In this document: in pieces, positions 34,627 through 41,986 of the stretch | Numbering within the stretch: the first letter of the stretch is position 1 | Layout of the letters: each line of letters starts with the position of its first letter | Source of the DNA: DASZHJ01 sp035507155 | GTDB taxonomy: Bacteria > Pseudomonadota > Alphaproteobacteria > ATCC43930 > CGMCC-115725 | Length of the DNA: 44,331 bases | Direction: 5' to 3' | Assembly (NCBI GenBank): GCA_035507155.1 | Contig: DATJOK010000167.1 | Coordinates: 1-44,331 of the forward strand | Made by a program: the position numbers and the translations under genes | The notes under the pieces: model-generated | Databases searched by the model: none | What the model saw: the letters and a program-made list of their open reading frames with translations, nothing else | What the model was told of the DNA's origin: nothing

Positions 34627-35000
34627 GCGGTTTCGGCACCAGCCACTGGCCGACCGAGCTCCGCCTGAGGAAGGCGGAGAAGCGCCTGGAGATCACCTTC
34701 GAGGACGGCACGCGCTTCGATCTCCCGGCGGAATATCTCCGCGTCGAGAGTCCCTCCGCCGAGGTGCAGGGCCATGGGCCCGGGCAGAAGACCCTGGTCG
34801 ATGGCCGCGCCGATGTCGGCATCGTCGCCGTGGAGCCGGTCGGCAACTACGCGGTGCGCCTCGTCTTCGACGACCGCCACGACACCGGCATCTATTCCTG
34901 GGAATATCTCTACACGCTGGGCCGCGAGCAGGCGACGCGCTGGCGCGACTATCTGAAGGCGCTGGAGGCGGGCGGGTTGTCGCGCGCGCCGAAGCGCTGA
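34623..35000 (+). CDS. DUF971 domain protein
   Basis: 125-residue protein related to the N-terminal domain of gamma-butyrobetaine hydroxylase (DUF971): TELRLRKAEKRLEITFEDG, LPAEYLRVESPSAEVQGHG, VGNYAVRLVFDDRHDTGIYSW. In that domain a zinc-binding role is known, but here the function is unassigned. It starts at GTG 34623 in the GTGA overlap with the Trm112 stop, so the two are coupled. It ends in front of a repeat-like hairpin. Confidence 0.85.
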   Translation: MSGFGTSHWPTELRLRKAEKRLEITFEDGTRFDLPAEYLRVESPSAEVQGHGPGQKTLVDGRADVGIVAVEPVGNYAVRLVFDDRHDTGIYSWEYLYTLGREQATRWRDYLKALEAGGLSRAPKR

Positions 35001-35028
35001 GGCAGCACCGGGTGCAACTCTGGACCCG

Positions 35029-35100
35029 CCACGAAGACACGAGGCGCATGGGAGAACAGGAGTGCGGAAATCCTTCTCCGTGTCCTTCGTCTTTTCGTGG
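35029..35100. repeat. MITE/REP-like inverted repeat with CACGAAG ends
   Basis: The 72-nt element opens CCACGAAGACACGA and closes TCCTTCGTCTTTTCGTGG. The outer CCACGAA/TTCGTGG are exactly inverted and the next bases are imperfectly so. I recall CACGAAG-type dispersed elements from many proteobacterial genomes. It lies between convergent genes (DUF971 and hydrolase) and may act as a bidirectional terminator. It is AT-richer than its surroundings. Confidence 0.5.
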
Positions 35101-35118
35101 TGAAATTCTTTTGTTCCC

Positions 35119-35988
35119 TCAGCCGCGCATGGGAATCCCCAGCGTTCTCGCCAGGAACTCGTCGACGATGCGGTTGAAGTCCTGCGGCCGCTCGAAATAG
35201 ACGGAGTGGCCGCTTTGGGGCACGCGGACGACGCGGGCGCCGGGGGTGAGCCGCGCCAGGGGCTCGGCAGCGGCAGCGGGAAACACCACGTCCTCCTCGC
35301 CGACGAGATAGAGCACGGGCACCTTGACCGCACCGAGCGTCGCGGCGCTCTGGGTGCGGTTGCCGAAGATCTCCGCCCGCATCCGCTCCTTGATCTCCGG
35401 CGGCGTCAGCCGATCGATCTGCTGATAGAGGAAATGCGGCGCCGGCTGCTCGCGCGCGCCACGCAGGCCGACGGCGGGATGGACGCCCTGCTCCGCGAGC
35501 GCGCCGCGCGCCGCCGCAGAGTCGGTGACCCACTGCCGCAGCCGTTGCGCCTCCGGCTCCGCCACCGTGGTGAAATCGATGCGGCCGGAGGTGGAGGCCA
35601 TCACCAGCGCCGCCACCCGCTCGGGCGCCTGCTGCGCGTAGGCGAGGCCGCTCCAGCCGCCCATCGACTGGCAGACCAGCGCCACCCGGTCGAACTTCAG
35701 GTGATCGACGAGGGCGGCGAGATCGTCGGCAAAGGCGGCCGCGGCGGCGCCGCCCGCGTGGATTCGCGACGGGACGAAGCCGCGATGGGAGAAGGTGACG
35801 CAGGTGTAGCGGCCGGCGAAGTGCGGCACCTGCTGCCACCAGGAGAGATGATTGCCGCCGAGACCGTGGGCGAAGATCAGGCCGGGGCCGCTGCCGGTCA
35901 CCTCATAATATAGAGAGGCGTCCGGCCGCTCGAGGAAGCCGCGGTCGCGGACGGCGCTGCCGGGGGCCCGGGGGGCGGAGGAGGACAT
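35119..35988 (-). CDS. Alpha/beta hydrolase
   Basis: Alpha/beta-fold hydrolase of 289 residues resembling 3-oxoadipate enol-lactonase and other small-molecule esterases. The oxyanion segment HGLGGN (41-46), nucleophile Ser108, acid Asp233 (GEEDVVFP) and His261 (QSGHSVYFERP) form a complete triad. The nucleophile elbow reads C-Q-S-M-G instead of G-x-S-x-G, a tolerated but less common variant. The ATG at 35988 follows GGGAGACG. The longer open frame upstream is spurious. The substrate is unknown. Confidence 0.88.
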   Translation of the reverse strand: MSSSAPRAPGSAVRDRGFLERPDASLYYEVTGSGPGLIFAHGLGGNHLSWWQQVPHFAGRYTCVTFSHRGFVPSRIHAGGAAAAAFADDLAALVDHLKFDRVALVCQSMGGWSGLAYAQQAPERVAALVMASTSGRIDFTTVAEPEAQRLRQWVTDSAAARGALAEQGVHPAVGLRGAREQPAPHFLYQQIDRLTPPEIKERMRAEIFGNRTQSAATLGAVKVPVLYLVGEEDVVFPAAAAEPLARLTPGARVVRVPQSGHSVYFERPQDFNRIVDEFLARTLGIPMRG

Positions 35989-36080
35989 CGGCGTCTCCCG
36001 TCGAATGGGCAAAGAGCCCGATGTTACGGGAGCGGAACGATCGGCGGAACCCGGCCGTCGTTCCGCCCGCGAAACGACGG

Positions 36081-37319
36081 TCAGAGCGCCTCGCCGCGCA
36101 CCAGGCGCGGCAGCTCGCCGATCACGCCCATGGCGTGGCGCATGAAGAGCCGCTTCAGCGGCGGCATCCCGTTCACTGCCGCGAGGCCCATGTCGCGGAC
36201 GAGCTTCACCGGCGGGATGTTGTTGGAGAACAGGCGATTGAGGCTGTCGGTGGCCGCCGAGAGCATCCAGTTGTCGAGCCGCCGCCAGCGCTGGTAGCGC
36301 GCCAGCACCGTGGCATCGCCGATGTCGAGACCGAGGCGGCGCGCGTCCACCAGCACCTCGGCGAGCGCCGCCACGTCGCGCAGGCCGAGATTGAGCCCCT
36401 GGCCGGCGATCGGATGGATGAGATGCGCGGCATCGCCCACCAGCGCCAGACGCTCGGCGATATAGGTCTCGGCGTGGAGGAAGCTCAGCGGATAGGACCA
36501 GCGCGGCCCGCGGAGCTCGAGCGCGCCCAGGAAGTCGCCGAAGCGCCGGCCGAGCTCGGCGGCGAATGGCCGATCGGGGAGCGCCAGGATCTGGGGCGCA
36601 AGGTCCGCCCGCTCGGTCCAGACGATCGAGGAGCGGTTGCCGGTGAGCGGCAGGATGGCGAAGGGTCCCGCCGGCAGGAAATGCTCGACGGCGACGCCGC
36701 GATGCGGCCGCGCGTGATGGACGGTGGCGACGATACCGGTCTGCGGATAGGACCAGGCGACGGTGCGGATGCCGGCGGACTGTCGCAGCGGCGAGCTCTT
36801 GCCGTCGGCCGCCACCACCAGCCGCGCCGCGATGGCGCGGCCGTCGGCGAGGCGCACCAGCGCGCCCGCGGAGCTGCGCTCGACATCGGCGACGGCGAGC
36901 GGCGCAAGATGCCGCAGCTTCGGCAGCTCGCCGGCGCGGGCGAGCAGCGCGCGGCGCAGGACGCGATCCTCCACCATCCAGCCCAGCGGATGATCGCCGA
37001 CCTCGCGGTGATCGTAGTGCAGGAAGAGCGGCGCGTTGTCGTCGGCGACGCGGATCTCCAGGATCGGCTCCGCCTCTCCCGCGAGCTTCTCCCAGAGCCC
37101 GATCGCCAGCAGCGCCTGGCGCGAGCCGTAGGCGATCGCATAGGCGCGGCCATCGAACTCGGGCGTGACCGTGACGTCGGGGATCTCGCGATCGACGACG
37201 GCGACGTCGAGGCCCGCCTCGGCGACCGCGATCGCCAGGGTCAATCCCACGAGGCCGCCGCCGACGATCACCAGCTCGTGGTGCTCGGCAGGGTCGAGAG
37301 CGGTCTCGGGCGCGGTCAT
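36081..37319 (-). CDS. UbiH/UbiF-family FAD monooxygenase (ubiquinone biosynthesis)
   Basis: Flavin hydroxylase of 412 residues, expected to hydroxylate the ring of a polyprenylated ubiquinone precursor. The N-terminal FAD motif is ELVIVGGGLVGLTLAIA (15-31). The C-terminal signature reads LVGDAAHLIHPIAGQG followed by LNLGLRDVAALAE, diagnostic of the UbiH/COQ6 family. Which ring carbon it modifies (UbiH, UbiF, UbiL or UbiM role) cannot be told from sequence alone. The ATG at 37319 gives the normal N-terminus; the longer frame runs into the upstream structured region. It is followed after 92 nt by the co-directional hydrolase gene. Confidence 0.88.
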   Translation of the reverse strand: MTAPETALDPAEHHELVIVGGGLVGLTLAIAVAEAGLDVAVVDREIPDVTVTPEFDGRAYAIAYGSRQALLAIGLWEKLAGEAEPILEIRVADDNAPLFLHYDHREVGDHPLGWMVEDRVLRRALLARAGELPKLRHLAPLAVADVERSSAGALVRLADGRAIAARLVVAADGKSSPLRQSAGIRTVAWSYPQTGIVATVHHARPHRGVAVEHFLPAGPFAILPLTGNRSSIVWTERADLAPQILALPDRPFAAELGRRFGDFLGALELRGPRWSYPLSFLHAETYIAERLALVGDAAHLIHPIAGQGLNLGLRDVAALAEVLVDARRLGLDIGDATVLARYQRWRRLDNWMLSAATDSLNRLFSNNIPPVKLVRDMGLAAVNGMPPLKRLFMRHAMGVIGELPRLVRGEAL

Positions 37320-37386
37320 CAGCGGACAATACACCGGCGCTGGACACCGGCGCTGGAAATGCTCCAGCGCGCCCAGCGTCGCCGCA

Positions 37387-37544
37387 GTCCCTATGCTGTG
37401 CGGACCGTGTCGTCCAGGACCGGCCCAGCCCCGGAGCAAGGGGGCCAGCTGCACAGCATAGGGACCGCGAGCATCGCGGCCGGCTTCTTAATGAAAGGAG
37501 AAATACCGCATTAACGGAAAAGCCCCGCCATGCGGCGGGGCTTT
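37387..37544 (+). ncRNA. Candidate structured RNA (three-way junction plus terminator)
   Basis: A perfect 15-bp stem joins 37387-37401 to 37451-37465. Its 49-nt interior folds into two further hairpins, GGAC/GTCC (37402-37405 with 37412-37415) and GGCCC/GGGCC (37422-37426 with 37442-37446), making a three-way junction. A CCGCGA/TCGCGG hairpin follows directly, then a terminator stem. No good ORF lies inside. It could be a small RNA, or a leader read in the opposite direction toward the UbiH-family gene; the strand is not certain. It does not match SRP RNA, tmRNA or RNase P motifs that I know. Confidence 0.35.
37519..37544. terminator. Bidirectional rho-independent terminator
   Basis: AAAGCCCCGCC and GGCGGGGCTTT are perfectly complementary around a 4-nt loop. 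Plus-strand transcripts end in TTT and minus-strand transcripts in TTTT, so it could stop either strand. It closes the candidate RNA region. Confidence 0.8.
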
Positions 37545-37877
37545 CCCTCAGGACCCCTGTCGTCGTCCACTCGCTGGGGACCCTCCCAGTAATCTGACGG
37601 GCCGATCTTGGCGGGAAAGGGTTAAGAAATTGCAAACGCATGCGGGAAGAGGCAGGCCCTCACAAAAATGCCCCCGCCCATCAATCTCCCCAAGGCGGCG
37701 TGTCGCCTCGAGGGAAGGCGGAGCGCTCTATCGCAGCGCAGCATTTCTCGCTCTTCGTCGCCTAAATAATAAGCAGATGCCCGAATCTGGGCAGACCAGG
37801 TGCTTGCGGGGAAGAAAAGAACCCGCTCCGCCTCCCGGCAGTCGCCAAGCCCCGGCCTCTCAGCCCGTGCAAGCCCT

Positions 37878-37893
37878 TGGCACGATTCTTGTT
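37878..37893 (+). promoter_or_regulatory. Sigma-54 (RpoN) promoter of amtB
   Basis: TGGCACG-N4-TTGTT matches the -24/-12 consensus TGGCAC-N5-TTGCW, with GG at 37879-37880 and GT at 37891-37892, 12 nt apart. The predicted transcript starts near 37904, about 75 nt before the amtB ATG. RpoN with NtrC control of amtB under nitrogen limitation is well known. I did not find a full NtrC palindrome nearby. Confidence 0.8.
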
Positions 37894-37978
37894 ATTGGAG
37901 AGACCGTGGCAGCAGGCGGGCGCGACCGCGTGGGATCGTCGGGTGGCTGCCGGCAACCGCAAACGGGAGGGTGTGTTC

Positions 37979-39373
37979 ATGACCGTTGGAGTAGTGTCCT
38001 CGAGGTGGCGGACAGGGGCTGGGGTCCTGGCCGCCGCTGTCGCTATTTTCGCTCTGTTGCCGATTGCCGACGCGCTCGCCCAGGCGGCGCCCGCGGCACC
38101 AGCAGCGCCGGCTGCGGCCGCCGCCGCCACGCCACCGAAGCTCGATTCCGGCGATACCGCCTGGATGCTGGCCTCGACGGCGCTGGTGCTGATGATGACC
38201 ATCCCGGGCCTCGCGCTCTTCTACGGCGGCATGGTCCGCAAGATGAACGTGCTGGCGACGGTGATGCAGAGCTTCGCCATCACCTGCCTGGTGACCGTGT
38301 TGTGGACGATCGTCGGCTACAGCTTCGCCTTCACCGAGGGCAACGCCTTTCTCGGCGGCATGAGCCAGCTGTTCCTGCAGAACATGGGGCTCGACAACGC
38401 CAACCCGCTGGCGCCGACGATTCCGGAATCGGTCTACATGACCTTCCAGATGACTTTCGCGATCATCACGCCGGCGCTGATCTGCGGCGCCTTCGCCGAC
38501 CGCATGAAGTTCTCGGCGCTCCTTTGGTTCATGGGCGCCTGGAGCCTGCTGGTCTATTCGCCGATCGCCCACTGGGTCTGGGGGCCGGGCGGCTTCCTCA
38601 ACAATGCCGGCGTGCTCGACTTCGCCGGCGGCACCGTGGTGCACATCAACGCCGGCGTGGCGGGCCTCGTCTGCGCGCTGGTGCTCGGCAAGCGCAAGGG
38701 CTACGGCACCGAGATCTTCATGCCGCATAACCTGGTGCTGAGCGTGATCGGCGCCTCGCTGCTGTGGGTGGGCTGGTTCGGCTTCAACGCCGGCTCCGCC
38801 ACCGCCGCCAACGGCAACGCCGGCATGGCGATGGCGGTGACGCAGATCGCCACCGCGACCGCGGGCCTCGCCTGGATGTTCACGGAGTGGGCGGTGCGCG
38901 GCAAGCCGAGCGTTCTCGGCATCATCAGCGGCGCGGTCGCCGGCCTCGTCGCCATCACGCCGGCCTCGGGCTTCGTCGCCCCCGGCGGCGCGCTGGCGAT
39001 CGGCATCGCCGCCGGTGTCGCCTGCTACTTCGGCGCCACCACGGTGAAGCACATCTTCGGCTACGACGACAGCCTCGACGCCTTCGGCGTGCACGCGGTG
39101 GGCGGCATCGTCGGCGCCATCCTGACCGGCGTCTTCGCCCGCGCCTTCCTCAATCCCGCCAGCGGCGACACGCCGGCGAAGGCGGGACTGATCGACGGCA
39201 ACCCGGGCCAGGTGCTGATCCAGTGCGAGGGCGTGCTCACCACGCTGATCTACTGCGCGGTCGCCACCTTCATCATCCTGAAGGTGATCGACGTCGTCAT
39301 CGGCCTCCGGGTCGATGCGGAGACCGAGCGCGATGGTCTCGACCTCGCTCTTCACGGCGAGACGGTTCAGTAA
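37979..39373 (+). CDS. amtB: Ammonium transporter AmtB
   Basis: Ammonium channel of 464 residues with a cleavable N-terminal signal (core AAAVAIFALLPIADALA), an Ala/Pro-rich spacer and 11 predicted transmembrane helices. The twin pore histidines are His222 (GGTVVHINAG) and His372 (FGVHAVGG), and LDFAGG supplies the conserved Asp. The ATG at 37979 follows GGGAGGG; an upstream ATG in the same frame lies within the sigma-54 promoter and is rejected. A sigma-54 promoter precedes it and a strong terminator follows, so it is monocistronic here. glnK, usually its upstream partner, is missing from the window. Confidence 0.95.
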   Translation: MTVGVVSSRWRTGAGVLAAAVAIFALLPIADALAQAAPAAPAAPAAAAAATPPKLDSGDTAWMLASTALVLMMTIPGLALFYGGMVRKMNVLATVMQSFAITCLVTVLWTIVGYSFAFTEGNAFLGGMSQLFLQNMGLDNANPLAPTIPESVYMTFQMTFAIITPALICGAFADRMKFSALLWFMGAWSLLVYSPIAHWVWGPGGFLNNAGVLDFAGGTVVHINAGVAGLVCALVLGKRKGYGTEIFMPHNLVLSVIGASLLWVGWFGFNAGSATAANGNAGMAMAVTQIATATAGLAWMFTEWAVRGKPSVLGIISGAVAGLVAITPASGFVAPGGALAIGIAAGVACYFGATTVKHIFGYDDSLDAFGVHAVGGIVGAILTGVFARAFLNPASGDTPAKAGLIDGNPGQVLIQCEGVLTTLIYCAVATFIILKVIDVVIGLRVDAETERDGLDLALHGETVQ

Positions 39374-39396
39374 GCACTTTCTCCCGAAGCCTGCGG

Positions 39397-39424
39397 AAGG
39401 GGGCGTCGCAAGACGCCCCCTTTT
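39397..39424 (+). terminator. Rho-independent terminator of amtB
   Basis: AAGGGGGCGTC (39397-39407) pairs perfectly with GACGCCCCCTT (39412-39422) around GCAA, followed by TTTT. It lies 24 nt after the amtB stop. Confidence 0.9.
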
Positions 39425-39650
39425 CGCTTTTGGCGACAAGCGCCGGTCGCGCGGGCGATCGCCGCTATGGCAGTCGGACGGCGCCGGCGAGCTTCGCCAG
39501 ATCCCGATCGAAAGTCCCGAGCGGCAGGTGCCCCGCCTTGCGGGCATCTCCTTGCGCCGCAACGCCGGACGACTGCGCGAGCATCTCATATGGGGCGCAA
39601 CCTCTGGTCGATGCACGGATTCTTAGTATTCGGCTGCCAGAGTCGGGCCC

Positions 39651-40115
39651 ATGAAAGCGATCCGGCACGTCCCGCGGATGATCACCGCGCGCCCGCTGGT
39701 GGAGGCCGAGCGGCCCGCCATGGTCGCCGCCTTCCTGGACGCCGGCCTCGCGGTCGACGACCTGCGCCTGCCCGGCCGCGAGTTCTTCTCGTTCCGCGAC
39801 CCGCACAATACCGCCGTCGGCTATTGCGGCATCGAGGTCTATCAGGAGAGCGCGCTGCTGCGCTCGCTGATGCTGCTGCCGGAGATGCGCCGGCGCGGCT
39901 ACGGCGCCGCCATCATCGAGCGCATGGCCGAGCACGCGCGGCGCCGGGGCGCGCGGTCGCTCTATCTGCTGACCGCCAGCAGCGCGGAGTATTTCGAGCG
40001 CGCCGGCTTCCAGCGGATCGACCGCGCCGAGGCGCCGCCCGCGATTGCCGCCACCACGGAATTCAAGGCGCTGGCGCCGACCAGCGCCACCTTCATGCGC
40101 CGGGCGCTGGGCTGA
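39651..40115 (+). CDS. GNAT N-acetyltransferase (ArsN2-like)
   Basis: GNAT-fold acetyltransferase of 154 residues. The acetyl-CoA pyrophosphate loop is MRRRGYGAAI. The segments CGIEVYQESALLRSLMLLP, LYLLTASSAEYFERAGF and PPAIAATTEF together match the ArsN2 group often found in arsenic-resistance clusters, ending with the SATFM segment of that group. No ars genes are near, so the arsenical role is only a family hint; an amino-acid or amine acetyltransferase is equally possible. The ATG at 39651 lacks a strong Shine-Dalgarno; an in-frame ATG at 39678 is an alternative. Confidence 0.8.
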   Translation: MKAIRHVPRMITARPLVEAERPAMVAAFLDAGLAVDDLRLPGREFFSFRDPHNTAVGYCGIEVYQESALLRSLMLLPEMRRRGYGAAIIERMAEHARRRGARSLYLLTASSAEYFERAGFQRIDRAEAPPAIAATTEFKALAPTSATFMRRALG

Positions 40116-40235
40116 GAAACCCGGCGTCGCCGGCGCTTCAGGGATCCCGGAGAAATTGTCGCGCGGGAAGTGAGCTTCCTCTCACCTCTCGCCCGCCGCA
40201 CGCGCCATCTTCCAGCCCATCGGCAGGAGGTGTCG

Positions 40236-40460
40236 ATGACCCGACCCAGCGGCCTCGGTCTTCACCCGCTCGATCTCCAGCAGGCCGGCTGGTACGTGCT
40301 GCCGCTGGCCGAGCGCTGCGTCGCATTGGCGCCGCCCCTCGGCCGGGAAGTGGCGCGGCTGCGCTTCGATCTCGGCGCCGACCGCGTCCTCGATCTGCCG
40401 CTCTCGCCGCAAAGCCTCGCCGAGCTCGCCCGTGCCCTGGCGCCGCTGCTCGCGCGGTGA
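40236..40460 (+). CDS. Small hypothetical protein
   Basis: 74-residue protein that I do not recognise. An excellent AGGAGG sits 5 nt before the ATG at 40236, and the third-codon pattern is coding-like. The sequence is rich in Leu, Ala and Arg (LHPLDLQQAGWYVLPLAERC, then an alternating hydrophobic stretch around VARLRFDLGADRVLDLPL). The C-terminus looks like an amphipathic helix (SLAELARALAPLLAR). There is no signal peptide, membrane segment or metal-binding motif. It precedes the GANTC cluster and may be an independent unit. Confidence 0.6.
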   Translation: MTRPSGLGLHPLDLQQAGWYVLPLAERCVALAPPLGREVARLRFDLGADRVLDLPLSPQSLAELARALAPLLAR

Positions 40461-40473
40461 TTAGCACGCCCCC

Positions 40474-40608
40474 GAGTCGCCCCGATTCCCCCGAGTCGCG
40501 GCCGAGTCGCGGGATTTGAGAACAGGTCGGGATCGGCGCAAATTCTGGGAGGGGCGGGGGCCGTGACACCCCAAGATGCGGTGGCCAAGAAGCTTCTATT
40601 GACGACTC
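40474..40608. promoter_or_regulatory. Cluster of five GANTC (CcrM) sites
   Basis: GAGTC 40474-40478, GATTC 40484-40488, GAGTC 40493-40497 and GAGTC 40504-40508 begin 10, 9 and 11 nt apart. A fifth (GACTC 40604-40608) abuts a TTGACG -35-like hexamer at 40599-40604. GANTC is methylated by CcrM in alphaproteobacteria and controls cell-cycle promoters. The cluster lies upstream of the aminotransferase-ftsK unit. Confidence 0.5.
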
Positions 40609-40687
40609 GGCCGCCCTTGTGCTGTTGCTCTTTTGTCCCGGAGCTTAGCGGCCGGTCTTAAAGGATCGGCTGAACTCGGCTGAGAGC

Positions 40688-41947
40688 ATGGGCGGAACCG
40701 GCCCGGGGCGATCCGCAGCGCCCGTTTTCCAGGGGTCGGTCGGCGTGCAGCACAATCCTCGTCTCGATCGCCTCGGCGATTATGCCTTCACCAAGCTCGC
40801 CGATCTGCTGGCGCCGGAGCCGCCGCGCGCCAATGCCACCCCGATCATGATGTCGGTGGGCGATCCCCAGCACTCGCCGCCGCATTTCGTCGAGCGCGTG
40901 ATCGCCGAGAACGCCCATCTCTGGAACCGCTACCCGCCCATGGTGGGGACGCCCGGCTACCGGGCGGCGGTGGCGGACTGGCTGACGCGGCGCTACCGGC
41001 TGCCGGCGGGGATGCTCTCCGCCGAGCGCCACATCCTGCCGGTGGCAGGCACCAAGGAAGGCCTGTTCCTGATCGGCCAGATCGCGGTCCCCGAGACCAA
41101 GGCGGGACAGCAGCCGCTCGTCCTCGTGCCCAACCCCTACTACGTGGTCTACAGCGGCGGCGGCGTGATGGGCGGCGCCGACATCCACTATCTCGACGCG
41201 ACGGCGGCGACGGGATTCCTGCCCGATCTCGAGGCGATCCCGGAAGCGGTGCTGGCGCGCACGGCGATCTTCTATCTCTGCAGCCCCTCCAACCCGCAGG
41301 GCGCGGTCGCCAGCCTCGACTATCTGAAGCGCGCGCTGACGCTGGCGCGCGCCCACGACTTCCTGCTGGTGGTCGACGAGTGCTACGCCGAGATCTACGA
41401 CAAGCTGCCGCCGGCGGGCGGGCTCGAGGCGGCGGCGGCGCTCGGCGATGATTTCGCCAATGTCGTGGTGTTCCACTCGCTCTCCAAGCGCTCCAGCGCC
41501 GCGGGGCTGCGCATCGGCTTCATCGCCGGCGACGCCGAGGTGATCCGGCGCTTCGCGACGCTCAGGAGCTATGGCGGCTGCCAGATCCCGCTGCCGATCC
41601 AGGAAGCCGGCACCGCGCTCTGGCGCGAGGAGGATCACGTCACCGAGAACCGCGCGCTCTACCGCAGCAAGTTCGACGTCGCCGAGCGCATCCTGCGGGG
41701 CAAGTTCGGCTTCTACCGGCCGCCCGGCGGCTTCTTCCTCTGGCTCGACGTCGGCGACGGCGAGCGCGCCTGCCTCAAGCTCTGGCGCGAGGCGGCGGTG
41801 CGCACGCTGCCCGGCGGCTATCTGGCGCGGGTCAACGCCGCGGGCGTCAATCCCGCCGAGCGCTACATCCGCATCGCCCTCGTCCACGACGACGCGACGG
41901 TGGCCGAGGGGCTCGAGCGCCTGGTGCGCGTGCTCGAGGCGGGATGA
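40688..41947 (+). CDS. PLP-dependent class I/II aminotransferase (DapC/AspC-like)
   Basis: Fold-type I aminotransferase of up to 419 residues. It shows the substrate/PLP contacts GTKEG (about 121), NPYY, CSPSNPQGA (Asn202), VVDECYAEIY (Asp230, Tyr233), the Schiff-base Lys267 in HSLSKRSS and Arg275. Relatives next to ftsK in alphaproteobacteria are annotated as aspartate or succinyldiaminopimelate aminotransferases. A diaminopimelate role beside a cell-division gene is attractive but unproven. The start is uncertain: ATG 40688 is used, but GTG 40745 would give the usual N-terminus (QHNPRLDRLGDYAF). Ends 39 nt before ftsK. Confidence 0.85.
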   Translation: MGGTGPGRSAAPVFQGSVGVQHNPRLDRLGDYAFTKLADLLAPEPPRANATPIMMSVGDPQHSPPHFVERVIAENAHLWNRYPPMVGTPGYRAAVADWLTRRYRLPAGMLSAERHILPVAGTKEGLFLIGQIAVPETKAGQQPLVLVPNPYYVVYSGGGVMGGADIHYLDATAATGFLPDLEAIPEAVLARTAIFYLCSPSNPQGAVASLDYLKRALTLARAHDFLLVVDECYAEIYDKLPPAGGLEAAAALGDDFANVVVFHSLSKRSSAAGLRIGFIAGDAEVIRRFATLRSYGGCQIPLPIQEAGTALWREEDHVTENRALYRSKFDVAERILRGKFGFYRPPGGFFLWLDVGDGERACLKLWREAAVRTLPGGYLARVNAAGVNPAERYIRIALVHDDATVAEGLERLVRVLEAG

Positions 41948-41986
41948 TCGCCGCACCGCCATTTGTCCGAGGTCAGTGAGCATCGC

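Larger units (their letters stand above)
37320..37978. other. 659-nt intergenic region between ubiH-like gene and amtB
   Basis: No protein gene is supported. It holds the structured RNA candidate and terminator (37387-37544), a small inverted repeat TGCCC-GAATCT-GGGCA starting near 37778, and the sigma-54 promoter of amtB. In related genomes I would expect a P-II gene (glnK) near here, and I find no trace of one. Confidence 0.7.

Noticed and set aside
37387..37465. SRP RNA or 6S RNA for the structured region
   Set aside because: It lacks the GGAAG-type apical motif of SRP RNA, and the three-way junction with a perfect 15-bp closing stem does not look like 6S RNA.
35119..37641. 840-codon reading of the alpha/beta hydrolase extending through the ubiH region
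   Set aside because: Only the last 289 codons are hydrolase-like; the ATG at 35988 has a proper ribosome-binding site and the rest is antisense or out of frame with the UbiH-family gene.
40471..40512. CRISPR array or iteron origin suggested by the repeated CCGAGTCGC words
   Set aside because: The units are only 9-11 nt, one copy deviates, there are no spacers, DnaA boxes or replication genes; GANTC clustering explains it better.
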